This document shows positions 38,701 through 61,800 of a stretch of DNA of 64,000 bases, one piece after another. The stretch is from Marthasterias glacialis (lineage: Eukaryota > Echinodermata > Asteroidea > Forcipulatida > Asteriidae). The notes under the pieces were generated by a model. That model saw nothing but the letters and a program-made list of their open reading frames with translations. It had not been told where the DNA came from and searched no databases. The translations under genes were made by a program, and so were the position numbers. Each line of letters starts with the position of its first letter. Within the stretch, counting starts at the first letter, position 1. The stretch spans positions 26,198,495-26,262,494 of the forward strand of contig OU452225.1 in the NCBI GenBank assembly GCA_911728455.2. Direction: 5' to 3'.

Positions 38701-39992
38701 AACTGTAGAACACTTTACAAAAATTAATTTTATCATATTAAACCATATAAAACCAGTCCAAAAGAATGGAACTACACGTACAAGAATACAAGATCAAACA
38801 ATTTTACAAATCAGCTAGGTCCTATTTCATTTGTGTTCACAAGATTGGTTTAAAGAATTTACGTTTAAATGTGAAACCGGATAGCCCTGTGAATTATTGC
38901 CAACTACCCTCCACTCGGTACTCCAGAATATTGGCACTGTTCTGTATGAATTCATGGAATCATGGGACTAAAAATGGGACGAAATGAAATGTAATCACAT
39001 TTTCTGTAGGTTTGCTAAAACCTTAATGAACTTAAAAAATAGTAATAATTGCAAAATAAAATACTTTTGTTTTTAATCGCTAATTATTTTTTTTATTAAA
39101 TCAAATAGGCTAATGTAATATTAGTAATTAGCAGATTTGTCTAGTTATTTGTTATGGTTACAAATAAATGTAATTTGAACACCAGAAGAGATGCCCAGCC
39201 TGACTGCCACTTTTTCACGAACTGTCAACAAATTATTATAATTAGCCTATGATAAGAATTGTAGGATGCATAAAAACAATGCTTTTGATTTTGATGATAA
39301 GTAACGAGTGAAAAAAAGTGGCAGTTGCAACCTTTTTTTTAAACTTTGACTTGGATGGTCGTGCTAGCTCGTACGACCATCTAACTTCCTAGTTGCGATA
39401 ATCGTAACCCTCCATCCGGTCGGGAGGATGGAGGGTTACGATTATCGCAACTACTAACTTTCAAGTTCCAAGTCAAAATTTCAACAACAAAAAAGGAGTA
39501 CAGCGCCCCAGTTACTGCTACATACTGCTTTATAAAATTAATAGTACTGCCTGGGTCTACCCTAGCATCCATTTTCAACAAAATCACAGCAAAATCTGAC
39601 AAACTACAATCCAGTTTTCACGTTTTCAACCCTTAGAACTGTTCAAACTTCCTGTTCCTAGCTGGATATATTCTTCAACCCTTCTAGATTGGTAAGGATC
39701 AAAGTTTACTTAAATTCCATGGATATAAAGTGACAGCCGAATACGGCATTTTAGTCCCAGTTATTTTCAAATCATCACGTTTTAAAATGACATGATAAAC
39801 GAATGGGGCAATCAAATCACCGGTTGGGTTGCTTACCCTCACTCTCGCACCATCTCTCCGACTCAAGGGTGGCCTACAATACGTACCGATTAGCCCGCCG
39901 AGAAGAAAGCAGGCGATCTGCACCAGCAAGAGACACATGCAGAAACCGAAGAGCTTTTTCGTGCTCAAATTCTCCAAAACAGCTCCTGCCAT
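23716..39992 (-). CDS. WLS: Wntless (GPR177/Evi), Wnt ligand cargo receptor
   Basis: Multipass protein that carries lipidated Wnts from ER/Golgi to the cell surface and is recycled by retromer. Coding exons in transcript order: 39887-39992, 32508-32774, 31435-31559, 29961-30131, 28859-28995, 28059-28099, 27684-27811, 27030-27127, 26162-26225, 25038-25181, 24514-24754, 23716-23843; they total 550 codons including stop, all in phase (human about 541 aa). Landmarks seen: N-terminal [14 protein letters not shown] with TM1; luminal [13 protein letters not shown] and IVFSVHIP; sequons N129VT, N153ET, N206[10 protein letters not shown] before the next [40 protein letters not shown]; cytosolic RRLHYEGL (endocytic Y426EGL); YGMWNIYV and VLYAPSHK; C-terminal Y540QLL. 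An in-frame TAA lies 15 nt before the ATG. Exon 9 uses a weak GTATCC donor. Assignment is secure. Confidence 0.97.
23959..24222. mobile_element. MITE-like inverted-repeat element in WLS intron 11
   Basis: The ends CATTAGCCTTTTTG and CAAAAAGGCTAATG are reverse complements, and the long arms (for example ACAAATTTACCCAAACCAAT against ATTGGTTTGGGTAAATTTGG, and GTGTCCACC...CTCAAAATGG against CCATTTTGAGATGGTGGACA) fold over nearly the whole length. It has no coding capacity, so it would be a non-autonomous DNA transposon. Confidence 0.75.
24229..24445 (+). repeat. Dispersed repeat family B with adjoining hairpin
   Basis: The core GGCAATGACCAGGGG...CATTGCCTC...ATCAGGCCAG is shared with 30,214-30,335, 53,100-53,260 and 62,545-62,700. 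From 24,318 to 24,445 it continues into a CTAGTCC/GGACTAG-rich hairpin bounded by GGTGGATTTCAC and GCAATCCACACC. The same combination recurs at 62,701-62,815, so both parts belong to one element. Confidence 0.65.
25848..26158. repeat. 43-bp minisatellite abutting WLS exon 9
   Basis: About seven tandem units carry the core AAAGGACCCTGGTGAAAGTC, with two alternating tails (TGCTATGTAGTGACAAC and GATATGTATTTACAAC), giving an 86-bp higher-order period. The array ends at about 26,158, within four bases of the 5' splice site of WLS exon 9 (exon end 26,162). Confidence 0.9.
27262..27600 (+). mobile_element. tRNA-derived SINE, second body type
   Basis: It has a tRNA-like head with B box GGTTCGAATCC, followed by GACACTT...GAGCAAGACACTTA, CACCCATGGGTAAATGGGT and GGGAGCTGAGATGGTTTAAG, and a TATT-repeat tail after a CACTATACAAGAAG motif. 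The same body occurs at 52,270-52,600 (+) and 31,990-32,265 (-). It lies in WLS intron 7. Confidence 0.75.
28236..28440 (+). repeat. G-rich repeat with many long G runs
   Basis: Several runs of 9-17 G are separated by GTGACCAA / GTTGTAATGAACA / GTAGCCACCAA-like spacers, suggesting a degenerate GGGACCA minisatellite. The G-rich strand is antisense to WLS (intron 5), so the transcript would be C-rich. Confidence 0.8.
29745..29875 (-). repeat. GGGTCA/GATCCGG-rich repeat, second locus
   Basis: It contains TCCGGATCAATTCTGACCC, the exact reverse complement of a 19-mer at about 17,252-17,270, plus further GACC/GGTC-rich variants. It lies in WLS intron 4. Confidence 0.55.
30214..30335 (+). repeat. 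Dispersed repeat family B, diverged copy
   Basis: AAAGGGCACCTCTAGGGAGA, GTGATCAGGGGCATGG and TTGCCTCCATTGCC blocks match the copies at 24,229, 53,100 and 62,545. Without hairpin extension. Confidence 0.55.
30338..30600 (+). mobile_element. Retroelement-like fragment, copy 1
   Basis: About 260 bp match 33,335-33,605 in opposite orientation. Translated in the same frame, both give a peptide with the shared core [13 protein letters not shown] and KTSAV, ending near an N-(P/T)-E-P motif. The frame is interrupted in neither copy over the shared part, but there is no start-to-stop gene, so it is probably a fragment of a LINE-like 5' region. It lies in WLS intron 3. Confidence 0.6.
30880..31010 (-). 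repeat. tRNA-like dispersed repeat family C
   Basis: On the minus strand a B-box-like GGGTTTGAATCCCACC follows a GTTAAGACATCTGCTTTAG segment and precedes GTGCTTA...ACACATCAATGTA. Related copies are at 31,255-31,400 (+), 41,770-42,090 and 45,285-45,490. Probably a SINE derived from another tRNA. Confidence 0.55.
31255..31400 (+). repeat. Repeat family C, second copy
   Basis: GGGATTGAATCCTGCCTG followed by GGACTCAGGAAAGCACTGTG and ACACATCGGTGTA matches the copies at 30,880 (-) and 45,285. It lies immediately upstream (on +) of WLS exon 3. Confidence 0.55.
31990..32265 (-). mobile_element. tRNA-derived SINE, second body type, inverted
   Basis: The reverse complement contains GTCATGACACC...AAGACACTATAATTGC, CACCCATGAGTAAAAGGG and GGAGTTGAGATGGTTTCGGG, matching 52,270-52,600 and 27,262-27,600. 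It lies in WLS intron 2. Confidence 0.7.
33335..33605 (-). mobile_element. Retroelement-like fragment, copy 2
   Basis: Inverted relative to 30,338-30,600. The minus-strand frame of about 97 codons ends in [11 protein letters not shown] just before the end of homology. The last eight positions resemble a degenerate 2A-type motif (consensus DxExNPGP). It lies in WLS intron 1. Confidence 0.6.
33606..38317 (-). other. WLS: Central part of the long WLS intron 1
   Basis: Intron 1 spans 32,775-39,886 (7.1 kb). In this part I see no coding exon or clear repeat apart from homopolymer A/T and a short G run near 34,850-34,862. Long first introns often carry enhancers, but I see no specific evidence. 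Confidence 0.5.
38318..38660 (+). mobile_element. tRNA(Leu)-derived SINE, copy 2
   Basis: The head GTGTCGTGGCTGAGCAG with B-box-like GGTTTGAGTCC is followed by the same body as copies at 10,285 and 46,966 and ends in an ACAAG microsatellite at about 38,627-38,655. It lies in WLS intron 1. Confidence 0.8.
39345..39519. mobile_element. Fold-back element in WLS intron 1
   Basis: A perfect 27-bp inverted repeat (39,391-39,417 and 39,426-39,452) has an 8-nt loop. Outside it lies a smaller GATGGTCGT/ACGACCATC hairpin and outer arms AAACTTTGACTTGG / CCAAGTCAAAATTT. The right end GGAGTACAGCGCCCCAGTTA matches the ends of the element at 55,434-55,730, so both belong to one family. Confidence 0.8.
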
Positions 39993-40615
39993 TGTCCACC
40001 AGAATTATACACACTATATTTAGAAGGTCAGTTAACAAAATACCTTCAAACAAATGGGAAACTATTCCACTGACAGTAAATATGACACTTTCTTCAGACG
40101 TCGCTGCGGCTGTCACTTTGTCACGTCTGCAAATTCTTCAAGGCCGGAAGTTCCAATAAGTGCCGGGGAGTTTGAGAAAACGAGACAAAAACTTTTGCGA
40201 GAAGTCTACAAAGTTGCGCCCTCTATAGTTTAAAACAGTGACAACATTATTCTTCTTCACCAACAAAATGGGTTTTTTGTGAGTGAAATTTACAATTTAA
40301 AAAGAAAACTGTCTGTATTTTCGTTTTGAATGTCAATTTATGTTAGCGCTTCTAACAGTACAAAGAAATCAGATGTACAAAAATGAGCAAATATTTAATG
40401 CTGAAAGTAAATATTGGGCCCACAGAGGAAGATGTATTTGCTGATAAGGAATGCAATATGCACTTCAAAAAAGTAATTGATAACAAGTGTAAACATGATG
40501 TTTCACATTGCATCGTGTCAATATTAGCAAAGGAAGGAAACGGCGCATGACTAACAGATTATCTCGGACACTGAATAAGTCTGGATTTTACCTCGCTTTA
40601 AAGTAGCAAACGGAA

Positions 40616-40728
40616 CGGTGGCCAAGTGTGGACTGGTGGCATGTCTAGCCTTTTCCCTTTATTATTGTTTTCACCGAGCAAAGGTGGCGAAGTGTGGACT
40701 GGTGGCATGTCTAGCCTTTTCCTTTAAA
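40616..40728 (+). repeat. Tandem duplication of about 65 bp
   Basis: AAGTGTGGACTGGTGGCATG and the following TCTAGCCTTTTCC appear twice, once after GGTGGCC and once after GGTGGCG, about 63 bp apart. Confidence 0.85.
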
Positions 40729-41769
40729 ACCATGCACCCCCCCCCCCACCATATATTTTTTTCATCGAACAATAAGATGACAGACACATTAGGGGACAAA
40801 TAGTAAAGTCTTGATTCGACCAAATTCATGAAGTTCTTGGTTTTGTTTCACAATTTTGTCTAAATAGTAGCTTTTACTTTGTCATGACACAAAACAGAGC
40901 AAATGCAGCAAAATGTGAATCTTATTTTAACCTTTCAAAAGTGGGCCAGGGAATTGAAACTGACAATAAAGTAACAAAATTAACAAAATTACAATAATGA
41001 CAGTAATTTATGTTCATGAAATGGTTATTTATTTAATTAAACCTGTTAACAAAGTTATGTAATGATTTGCACATCTTATTTACACATAGGATAAACTCTA
41101 TTTTAAAAGAAAATAATTTTTTCTATTTAAGCAATGAATACCTCAATTCAAAGAAAAAATCATGGAAATATTATTTCAACAGCCCAGTGCTACAAGGTCC
41201 TTATTTGCAATTTCATATTTTTAATCATCAAAAAAGCCTTACATTGGAAATTTCTGTAAATCAGGAAAAAATTATAACACCGATGATAAATGTTTTCCAA
41301 ACAAAATTCGTGTTTATCTTTGCCAAACAATTCCCAAGTGGAAGATATCACAAGCAAACTCAATTTACCATGGGCTTGAAAATATCCCAAACACTTTGTA
41401 TATGAAATTCATAAAAAACTGTAGCCTATGCTAGAGCACTGAGACGACAATTTATTCTTTGCATGAGTGAAATTCTGGAAAGTATGACAAGTGACTTGGA
41501 ACATTAGTCTTCATGTATTTGCAATAAAACATTTTTGTTGATGTATCAGTAGGTTTAAAAAATCAGTAAAAAATACAATTTGAAATTAAAACAGTGGTGC
41601 CTTGAGAAGAAAAGCACTTCAAGCTACCACCTTTTAAAAAAATGATTGAGGCTTGATTAGTATCATAAACAATAATACAATCCTTATGTACCTCCAAAAT
41701 GCAGGTATGGACCAGACAAAAACTTTCAAATGTAGACAAGGTTTTTTTTAGATATTTTTGTTTTACCTA

Positions 41770-42090
41770 CACACTGATTTGTGTAAAGCATTGTACATTC
41801 AGTATCCCCCCAGTCCCAAGTGGGATTGGAACCAACAACCTTTGTCATTCCAGAGCAAATGTCTTAATCACAATGATTTAATAGATGTTAAATTTGCATC
41901 GGGGATAAAGAATATTATTTGTGTTCATTGGTACAACGATGTGTGTTAAGCACGCTATACCCCCCCCCCCCCAATCCCCCCAGCCTGTGAAAAAAACAAG
42001 CATATTACTCAGGGGGGATTTGAACCTATGACCTTTGCCATTCTGGAGCAGATGTTTTACCACTAGACCACCAAGCTTGCCTGGTAGCTT
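41770..42090 (-). repeat. Repeat family C, two adjacent copies
   Basis: Two related blocks each contain, on the minus strand, a B-box-like GGTT(C/T)(C/A)AATCC segment, with GACATTTGCTC / AACATCTGCTCC upstream of it, separated by a run of C at about 41,960. The second block lies within 100 bp of the KRI1 stop codon, so it probably forms part of the KRI1 3' UTR. Confidence 0.5.
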
Positions 42091-42174
42091 GAGGCAATCT
42101 TTTTAACTGGAGCATCTTCATTTGGGGTACTTTGGACCTCAAAAGAGATTAAAGACGTTCTGAGAACTTTGGTT

Positions 42175-54812
<12,638 letters not shown>

Positions 54813-55882
54813 GCTGGATTCTTAACTAGCCTGCCACCGGTATAAATTCCGATTCTACGCACAGCTGTCTAAGCTTTGAGTCAGATATCAGACATCTACT
54901 TTTTAGCTGGTAAACGGAATGTACATTGCAAAAAGCAACAGTTTACTGAGTACCATGAAACAAAATGGCCGCGCCCATGAGAAAGTTTCTGAATGTATCG
55001 CAAAAGGTTTACAACTAAAATTTCACATTAATCCTTAATGCGAATGGTAGATTAGCCCAAGTTCTCTCAAAACTTGTTGAAAGGTGAGATTTTTGAAAAG
55101 ACATCATCGTTTTAGTGTGTAGAGTTTGCATTTTATTTCACTCCTAACTTCACGTATCCACAACACAGAATTCAGAAAGTCACTAACGTCGTTAGGCCTC
55201 CCTACGTCGTTAGTTTTGTATACCGAAAAGGTTATGCATGTATGGCGTTACAAACGTTGGGGTCGCACTAAAGTAAAAGCCAACAACACGTTCGAAATGC
55301 ACTGAAAAATCCCCTTAGAAGATATGTAAACCCCTTAAATATGACTCATAAATATCCAGATAAACTAAACTTCAATCTGTTTAAAAATTGTGTTTTTAGC
55401 TTATAAAAAAAAACGATTCTTTATGTTAATATTATTAGACCCAGATGGCAGTAACTGCACTGGGGCGCTGTACCCGTATTCCTTTTTTAAAGATTGTGAC
55501 TTTGTCGGTCGTACTAGCTAGTAGTACTAGCTAGTACGACCGACAAAGTCACAATCTTTAAAAAAGGAATACGGGTACAGCGCCCCAGTGCAGTTACTGC
55601 GTACAACTGTAGCCCCATATATTGTGCCAATATGCTTGACTACCTCCGCTTCCAATGTATAGGGCTAGTACGACCGATAAAGTCACAATCTCAATAAAAG
55701 GAGTACAGCGCCCCAGTTACTGGGTCTAATTAATGTTGTTAGGCCTACAAGTTAACTACAACTATACAAGTGTTTAATAAATCAATGCAATAAATAACAA
55801 AAACATTGTTTTTCTAAATTAAACCATTTACCTTTTCTAACTCTGAATCCAGATCTAGCAGGAGAAGCAGTTTCTGTACATC
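54813..55882. promoter_or_regulatory. Divergent KRI1/PIGG intergenic promoter region
   Basis: The start codons of KRI1 (54,812, minus) and PIGG (55,883, plus) are 1,070 bp apart and point away from each other, so both promoters must lie here unless upstream untranslated exons exist. About 300 bp are occupied by the fold-back element at 55,434-55,730. I see no clear TATA box, which is common for housekeeping genes. A possible 3' splice site (CAGATCTAG at 55,851-55,859) just before the PIGG start leaves open a 5' UTR intron. Confidence 0.55.
55434..55730. mobile_element. Fold-back element with perfect 153-bp palindrome
   Basis: The outer ends ATTAGACCCAG (55,434-55,444) and CTGGGTCTAAT (55,720-55,730) are exact reverse complements. 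Inside, 55,448-55,600 is a perfect palindrome: two 76-bp arms around a single G at 55,524; I checked each base pair, and the first mismatch is 55,447/55,601. The right part (55,664-55,720) repeats the arm sequence again with GGAGTACAGCGCCCCAGTTA. It has no coding capacity. A related element lies at 39,345-39,519. Confidence 0.9.
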
Positions 55883-58800
55883 ATGTACTTATCAGTATCA
55901 CCTCGTCATCTTTTGCTGCTTTGCATTTTGGGGGAACTTTTGGGACTCTACGTCTTCTTAAAGGGATTCTTTCCTGTGAAGAAAGCTGTGGAGGGCTATG
56001 CAACATTTAATGGACTACCCAAGGAACCATCTGCTGAAACTTTGCTTCAGGAGGACGTGATGCTCAGTGAGATATCTGGATCTGGTAATTTTTCATCTCG
56101 CCTTCACACGCTCCTACCCCCTCTCCCCATCCCATTCGGAACAAATACCCACTAACTTTCACCGTTCAGTTTCACCTACACAGCAACTGTGTTACAGAGT
56201 GCAATGAATCGACCACTCCTAACCCAGCCCAACCCAGAATGCTGTTTGAATAACTATTTAAAGATAAATTTAAGAGTATCACTTCCAAATTTTCTTTGAA
56301 ACAGCCACCTCACCGATCCGCCCCGTATTCGGCCGACTCATCGTTGTTCTTATAGACGCCTTGAGGGCAGATTTCATATACGGTAAGCGCAATCAGGAAG
56401 ACATGCCCTACACCAGGGATCTCCTTGGTGGAGGATGGACAAGGAGTTTCTTAGCTCGAGCTCATCCTCCAACAGTCACAATGCCAAGAATTAAGGTGAG
56501 ATGAATTAAATATGTTGTAGATCTTTGAGAAATGTGTCAGTGAGGACTTAAACAAGTTCTGAATAAAACCTTATGACCTTGATCAGAATGCACCTCATGC
56601 AACTTTTCAGCTGATTTCCTCGTTTTTGGTTTCTCAGCTGTGCCATTGAAAATCCCAGTACAAAGTCTAGCGGTACCTCAGTTTTTTACAACTGCAGTTG
56701 CATGCCTGTATACACAAACCAAATAATCTCAATATTTTTACTTGATGTAGGCGTTAACATCTGGAACCATTCCAGGGTTCATTGACATCGTTCTGAATCT
56801 TGATTCCTCGGCTCTCGCAGAAGATAACCTGATCTCACAGATGTATCGTCAAGACAAGACACTCTTCTTTTATGGGGACGACACATGGATTCGTCTCTTC
56901 CCAGGACATTTCACTGAAGCTGATGGAACAACATCTTTCTTTGTCACCGACTACACTGAAGTATGTAATAGTTGGGCATTCAGGGTGGCTCAGTCATTTC
57001 TTCCTTGCTGTTCATATCTGTGGTTCGAATCCCGGACCAGAGCCTTGCATGTGGATTGGTTTTCATCATCTTCTCTATACAGTATCTTTAGACACACAGG
57101 TCAAAGTGCTAGTTGCTGCTGAGGGTCCTTTGGTTTCACCACCAGAAAGATAATAGCTCACTGCTGAGAAACGTTTCCCTCTCTACCAGCAGTGGTGACA
57201 CTTTTAGGGCAAACCATCCCCAACCCATCAAAATCAACAGCACATTTTGTTTGATTCAGTTGGACTGATGACCGCACTAGTAAATTTATCTCACATGGGA
57301 TTAGTGTGGGTAAAATGGTGTTGGATTTTGTTGGAATGAGGAAGGATCCTAGTAAATCACTCAAGGGAGTTAAAGATAATCCAATCGAATCCCAGGTTTT
57401 GTATTCGCTCATCAAATTAGCATATCAACTGTGTGAAGAACTGTTGAAAAAAAAATTATTTCCTCAAAGATATTCAGATTATTTTATTACCATTGAAAAA
57501 ATATAATACTGTAGATAATGAATCACTTTTTCTACTTCTCAGGTTGATAAAAATGTGACAAGGCATGTCCAGCCAGCTTTATCCAATCCTAACTGGGATA
57601 CCTTGATCCTTCATTACCTTGGTCTGGATCACATCGGGCATCTCGGGGGCCCTACCAGCCCCCTAGTGTCCCCTAAACTATTGGAGATGGATGGTGTGAT
57701 CCGAAACATACATCAAGCAATAATAGAACAGGTAAAGGATATTATTCATTAAACTTGTAACTCTTACAAAATTGTAAACCATCACTGATATTAACAATGA
57801 TAATAAGTAAGTAGTGCACCAAGCTTTTTCAAATTTGGATTCAGTTTGGAAGGTATCCAATAATCCTGCTACCAACTCTAACGTGTCATTTTGTTGGTTG
57901 TCAGGATCAATCTTTGGCACTACCGAGCCTAATGGTACTATGTGGTGATCATGGTATGAGTGATGCAGGTAGTCATGGTGGTGCATCGTCGAGTGAAACT
58001 ATTACACCCCTAGTCTTTATCAGCTCAGCTTTCAAGCAGGATCAAGGTTAGTTACCCCCCCCCCCCCCCCCCCCCCCCCCAACCACGGAATCCAATAACA
58101 GCTCCAATCACTCTCTTTGCTAAAAAATTAACAACCCGACTAGAAACATGGGGCAAGTTCGCGCAGAAACCATCGTCAACCAATGGTTGGTTTGTGTCTA
58201 ACAGTTCGCATGCACTTTAATATTAAAGAGCGAATGACTCTAGTCGAACTAGCATGAGCCAAATTGTGTAATGTCAACATGGCGGCCTCCAGTAATATGT
58301 TTGCATTGTTATAAACATAGGCCTACTCACATCTTCTCCTCCGCCGATTCCGCCATTTAAAATTTTTTTTTTCGTGGTTCCCGTGCAGTTTGTCATAGTT
58401 AAGAATGAACAAATCCTGTGATAACCAGCAAAGCAACCATTGAGCGACCACCCTCAGTAGGCTGGTTCCAAATAGTTGACTAGCGTTGACTAACCATAGG
58501 TGACTAAACAGCGCTCGGGTGAAGTTAGTCAAACAATAGTTGACAATTGTCCTTGCGCGAACTTGCCCATGTTTGAGTTTTGGTCATTGTTAAGCATTTT
58601 CGCAAGTTGGATGTGCCGCGGTGACAATGCTGTTCCAACCAAAGACGGTTGCTGGCTCATTAAGGCTTGGTTTCAAGATGGCAGATTTTTCAAACTGACA
58701 AAAAGTGTCAGCTGAATTTATTTCAAAAGAACTTATCCTCATGCACACTATTCAACAATGTAAATACAATTTTAAAGACTAAGTTTCATGCTGTGAAAAT

Positions 58801-61800
58801 AAAATAAAGGAAGGAATTTTTAGAACATTAATTTTCTAGAGTTGTACCCACGTCTTGAACTGTTTCTGGTTTACTGAACCATTTTGGCAAAGCTCTTTCG
58901 GGAAATTGTTTCTGTCAGTGATTTTCATGTCAGAAACTTGTTTCTCGTCAGGCTCGCCAAAACACGCCCCCTGCAGTCACATTTTTATTTACAAGGCTGT
59001 CTAAAGAGAATCCGTCTTTAAAAATCTTTCTAGAAGCCCCAGTGCCACACCCAGAAGAGGTCCAGCAGATTGACTTAGCCCCAACCCTGGCTATCCTCTT
59101 GGGACTACCCATCCCTCAGAACAGCTTGGGTCAGGCCATTCCTGTGATGTTAGAGGGCAGCCTCTCTAATCGGGAACACTTGAGGGCGCTACAGCTGAAT
59201 AGCTACCAGCTGAGTCGTGTGTTGGAACAAAACGTAGATTCGTTTGAATCGGGTGAGTAGTTGCTACATGTCGCCATTGGTAACTTGTATCAATTCATCT
59301 GTGAGCTTTTATTGAATATGTTGCAATTACATGTATGAAATGGTCTTCAGGCAGTTTTTGGTTTCTTGGTTCCTAGATATGGCTTACTCAGCATATCAGC
59401 ATGCTTTACGTCTGCATGCTACGTGGCTGTCACACACAGCCAATAGCTCAACCCACAATGCACAGAGTCTGTTTGACAAAGCAACTGGGCAGTACATGAA
59501 AGCCATGGGTTCTATGAGGAACAAGGTAGCTTCATCGCTATCGAGATATGACCTACACGCCATGGGATGTGGGGTGGTGCTGCTATGGCAGGTATGCAGC
59601 AACTTCAAAATCTATTTGGTTTGCGTAAACACCATGTGATCATATCTACTGTCCTGTGTAGAATCGTCCTTATAAGAACTTGTGCTGTTTATTTATTGCA
59701 ACGGAGTAGATTGGGAAATGGGAGACTACCTAGCTTAAGAAAGAACTTGTCCTTTTGTCTGCTGCCACTCAGTAGATTAAAAAAAAACAGGAGACTACCT
59801 AGTTCTGGTATGAACTTGTTCTACTGCTTCTGTTTCTATACTACCTCAGAGTAGAAAGGGAAATAGGGGAACTTTTGCTTAGTGGATCGATCGGGGGACT
59901 TCTTTTGATTATCTTCACTGCCGCAGAGTGAGATATATTTGTCTCAACATTTCAACTAGCCTGCTCTAGTCATCTTCAGGAGACTGGACAGTGTTAGAGA
60001 TGCTGGTCATTATATAGCCAGAGTTAGGATCAGGTGTTGAATGAACACTACTCTTATCAGAATAAATCTACACGGCAAAGTAGATATTATCACGTTGTGT
60101 TATCGCAAATCACATAACTTCAAAATCATTCAGATAACTTCAAAACCATTCCATGGGAGACTATACTTGTTTAAGTCTGCTGCCATCAAGCATCCTCAAA
60201 AGTCTCCCATTGTATATGAAAGGAATTCATAATATAAAAAAGCCTGTGCCATTTATAACTAATTTCTCATCATTATCTCACTTTTTCTTGAAGGTACTAT
60301 TCCTGCTCTGCTACAGTGCTTCCTCACTTGGCACTCAGCCTTCGATCACCCCTGACCCCAAGCCTTCACTCTTACTTCTGATTGGCTGTTGCCTAGCAGC
60401 AGGAATAACCCAGATTGCACTATGTACAGCAGCCGGTGGGGAAACCAGTGAACTGCTCTGCATACCATCCATTTGGGCGAGAGTGCTGTCGTTACTGCTG
60501 ACAGTGATAGGTGGATCTATGGTTGCTATTTTGGCATCAACTGGAGGAGGTTATAATTGGCTTCAAAAGGTTAATCAAAATGTAAGTTATTGATAACAAA
60601 ACATTTCAAAATGAAGTCAGATGTTTCAGTACTTGAAACAAATTGATTTTGAGCAGAATAAAAAACTAATTGGATATCTGATATTGATTTTTTCTTTTCA
60701 GTTCTTTTTCTAAAAAATATGGGTTTTTTTTGTTTTGTTTTTTAGGGCTGGTCATACTTGAGTGATTTTTACATCCCGGTACTTCTTTCTTATCGTTTTT
60801 TTCTTATAGTTTCTAAACCTGTCATGGGCTGAGATGTTCCTGATACTCGGAACAGTGTCCCATACCCTGACGCTTGCTGCCAGCAGCTTCGTTGAGGAAG
60901 AGCATCAAACGTGGTACTTCCTTACTCTCACTCTCCAACTGGCTATCTTCATCTATGTAACAACCTCTGCTATTGGTCAATCCATGGACAAGATGGCAGC
61001 AAGGGTTGCTATGGCGATGGGAGCAGTTCTTGTTATTAGTCGGTTGCTGAGGGCCTGGAATCAGACTGGGATGAAGTGGGCCGATAGGCTGGATATAGGA
61101 GATTGGTTTGTAAGGTGACAACATTTAAATCAAAGCAACTTCACCAAAACTATTCCTCATTAGCAAACATGAGCATATAATAACATCTCAAATTGAATTG
61201 TGATATTATAACTGTTGTTGTTTTTAGACCAGAGAACAAGACAAGTCTTTCCGTCTTGACTATGACTTCTTTTATGATCATCTACATCACCCGCTGCTTC
61301 AAGAGACCAAACTACAGACTACTAGGAGCTCTAGTAGGTGCTTATCTCTATCGCTATGCAACAGGATCAGTGGACTTGCCAGTGTCACTGCCAACTTCTC
61401 AAAAGTAAGCATTCTTATAAGATCCGTGTACAACAATTACAGATTTAAACATTCAGCATTTTACAGATCATAAAGTTGGTCAAATTTAGTATTGGATTGT
61501 TGTCTAAAGCATTTAAAGTAAAATTAAAGTTGAATCAATACCAGCGATTCACATCACAGTGCACCTTCTACAGTTAACCCAGGAGAGGCCTTTATTTAAA
61601 AAAAAAAGCAGAGGCAAAAAAAAAACACATTTGCAGCTCAGGGCGGCACGGAGATTTTGAGACAATCATTGAAATGCTGACAGACAAAAACGTGAAAAAC
61701 ATTCACCTTTAAAAAAAAAACACCATTTCATGCTGTAAAAACAGCAGAGAAATACAACCTTGCTGCTATATATGCATGCAAACCACGAAGGAACACAAAA

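Larger units (their letters stand above)
39993..42174. other. Intergenic region between KRI1 3' end and WLS start
   Basis: It holds the KRI1 3' UTR (candidate minus-strand AATAAA at 41,451-41,456), the WLS 5' UTR/promoter and several repeats. A CTCF-core-like GCGCCCTCTA lies at 40,216-40,225, 224 bp upstream of the WLS ATG. No TATA box is evident next to WLS. No further coding sequence is seen. Confidence 0.5.

Noticed and set aside
39803-40159. 118-codon plus-strand frame overlapping WLS exon 1
   Set aside because: It is antisense to a well-supported exon and has no features of its own.
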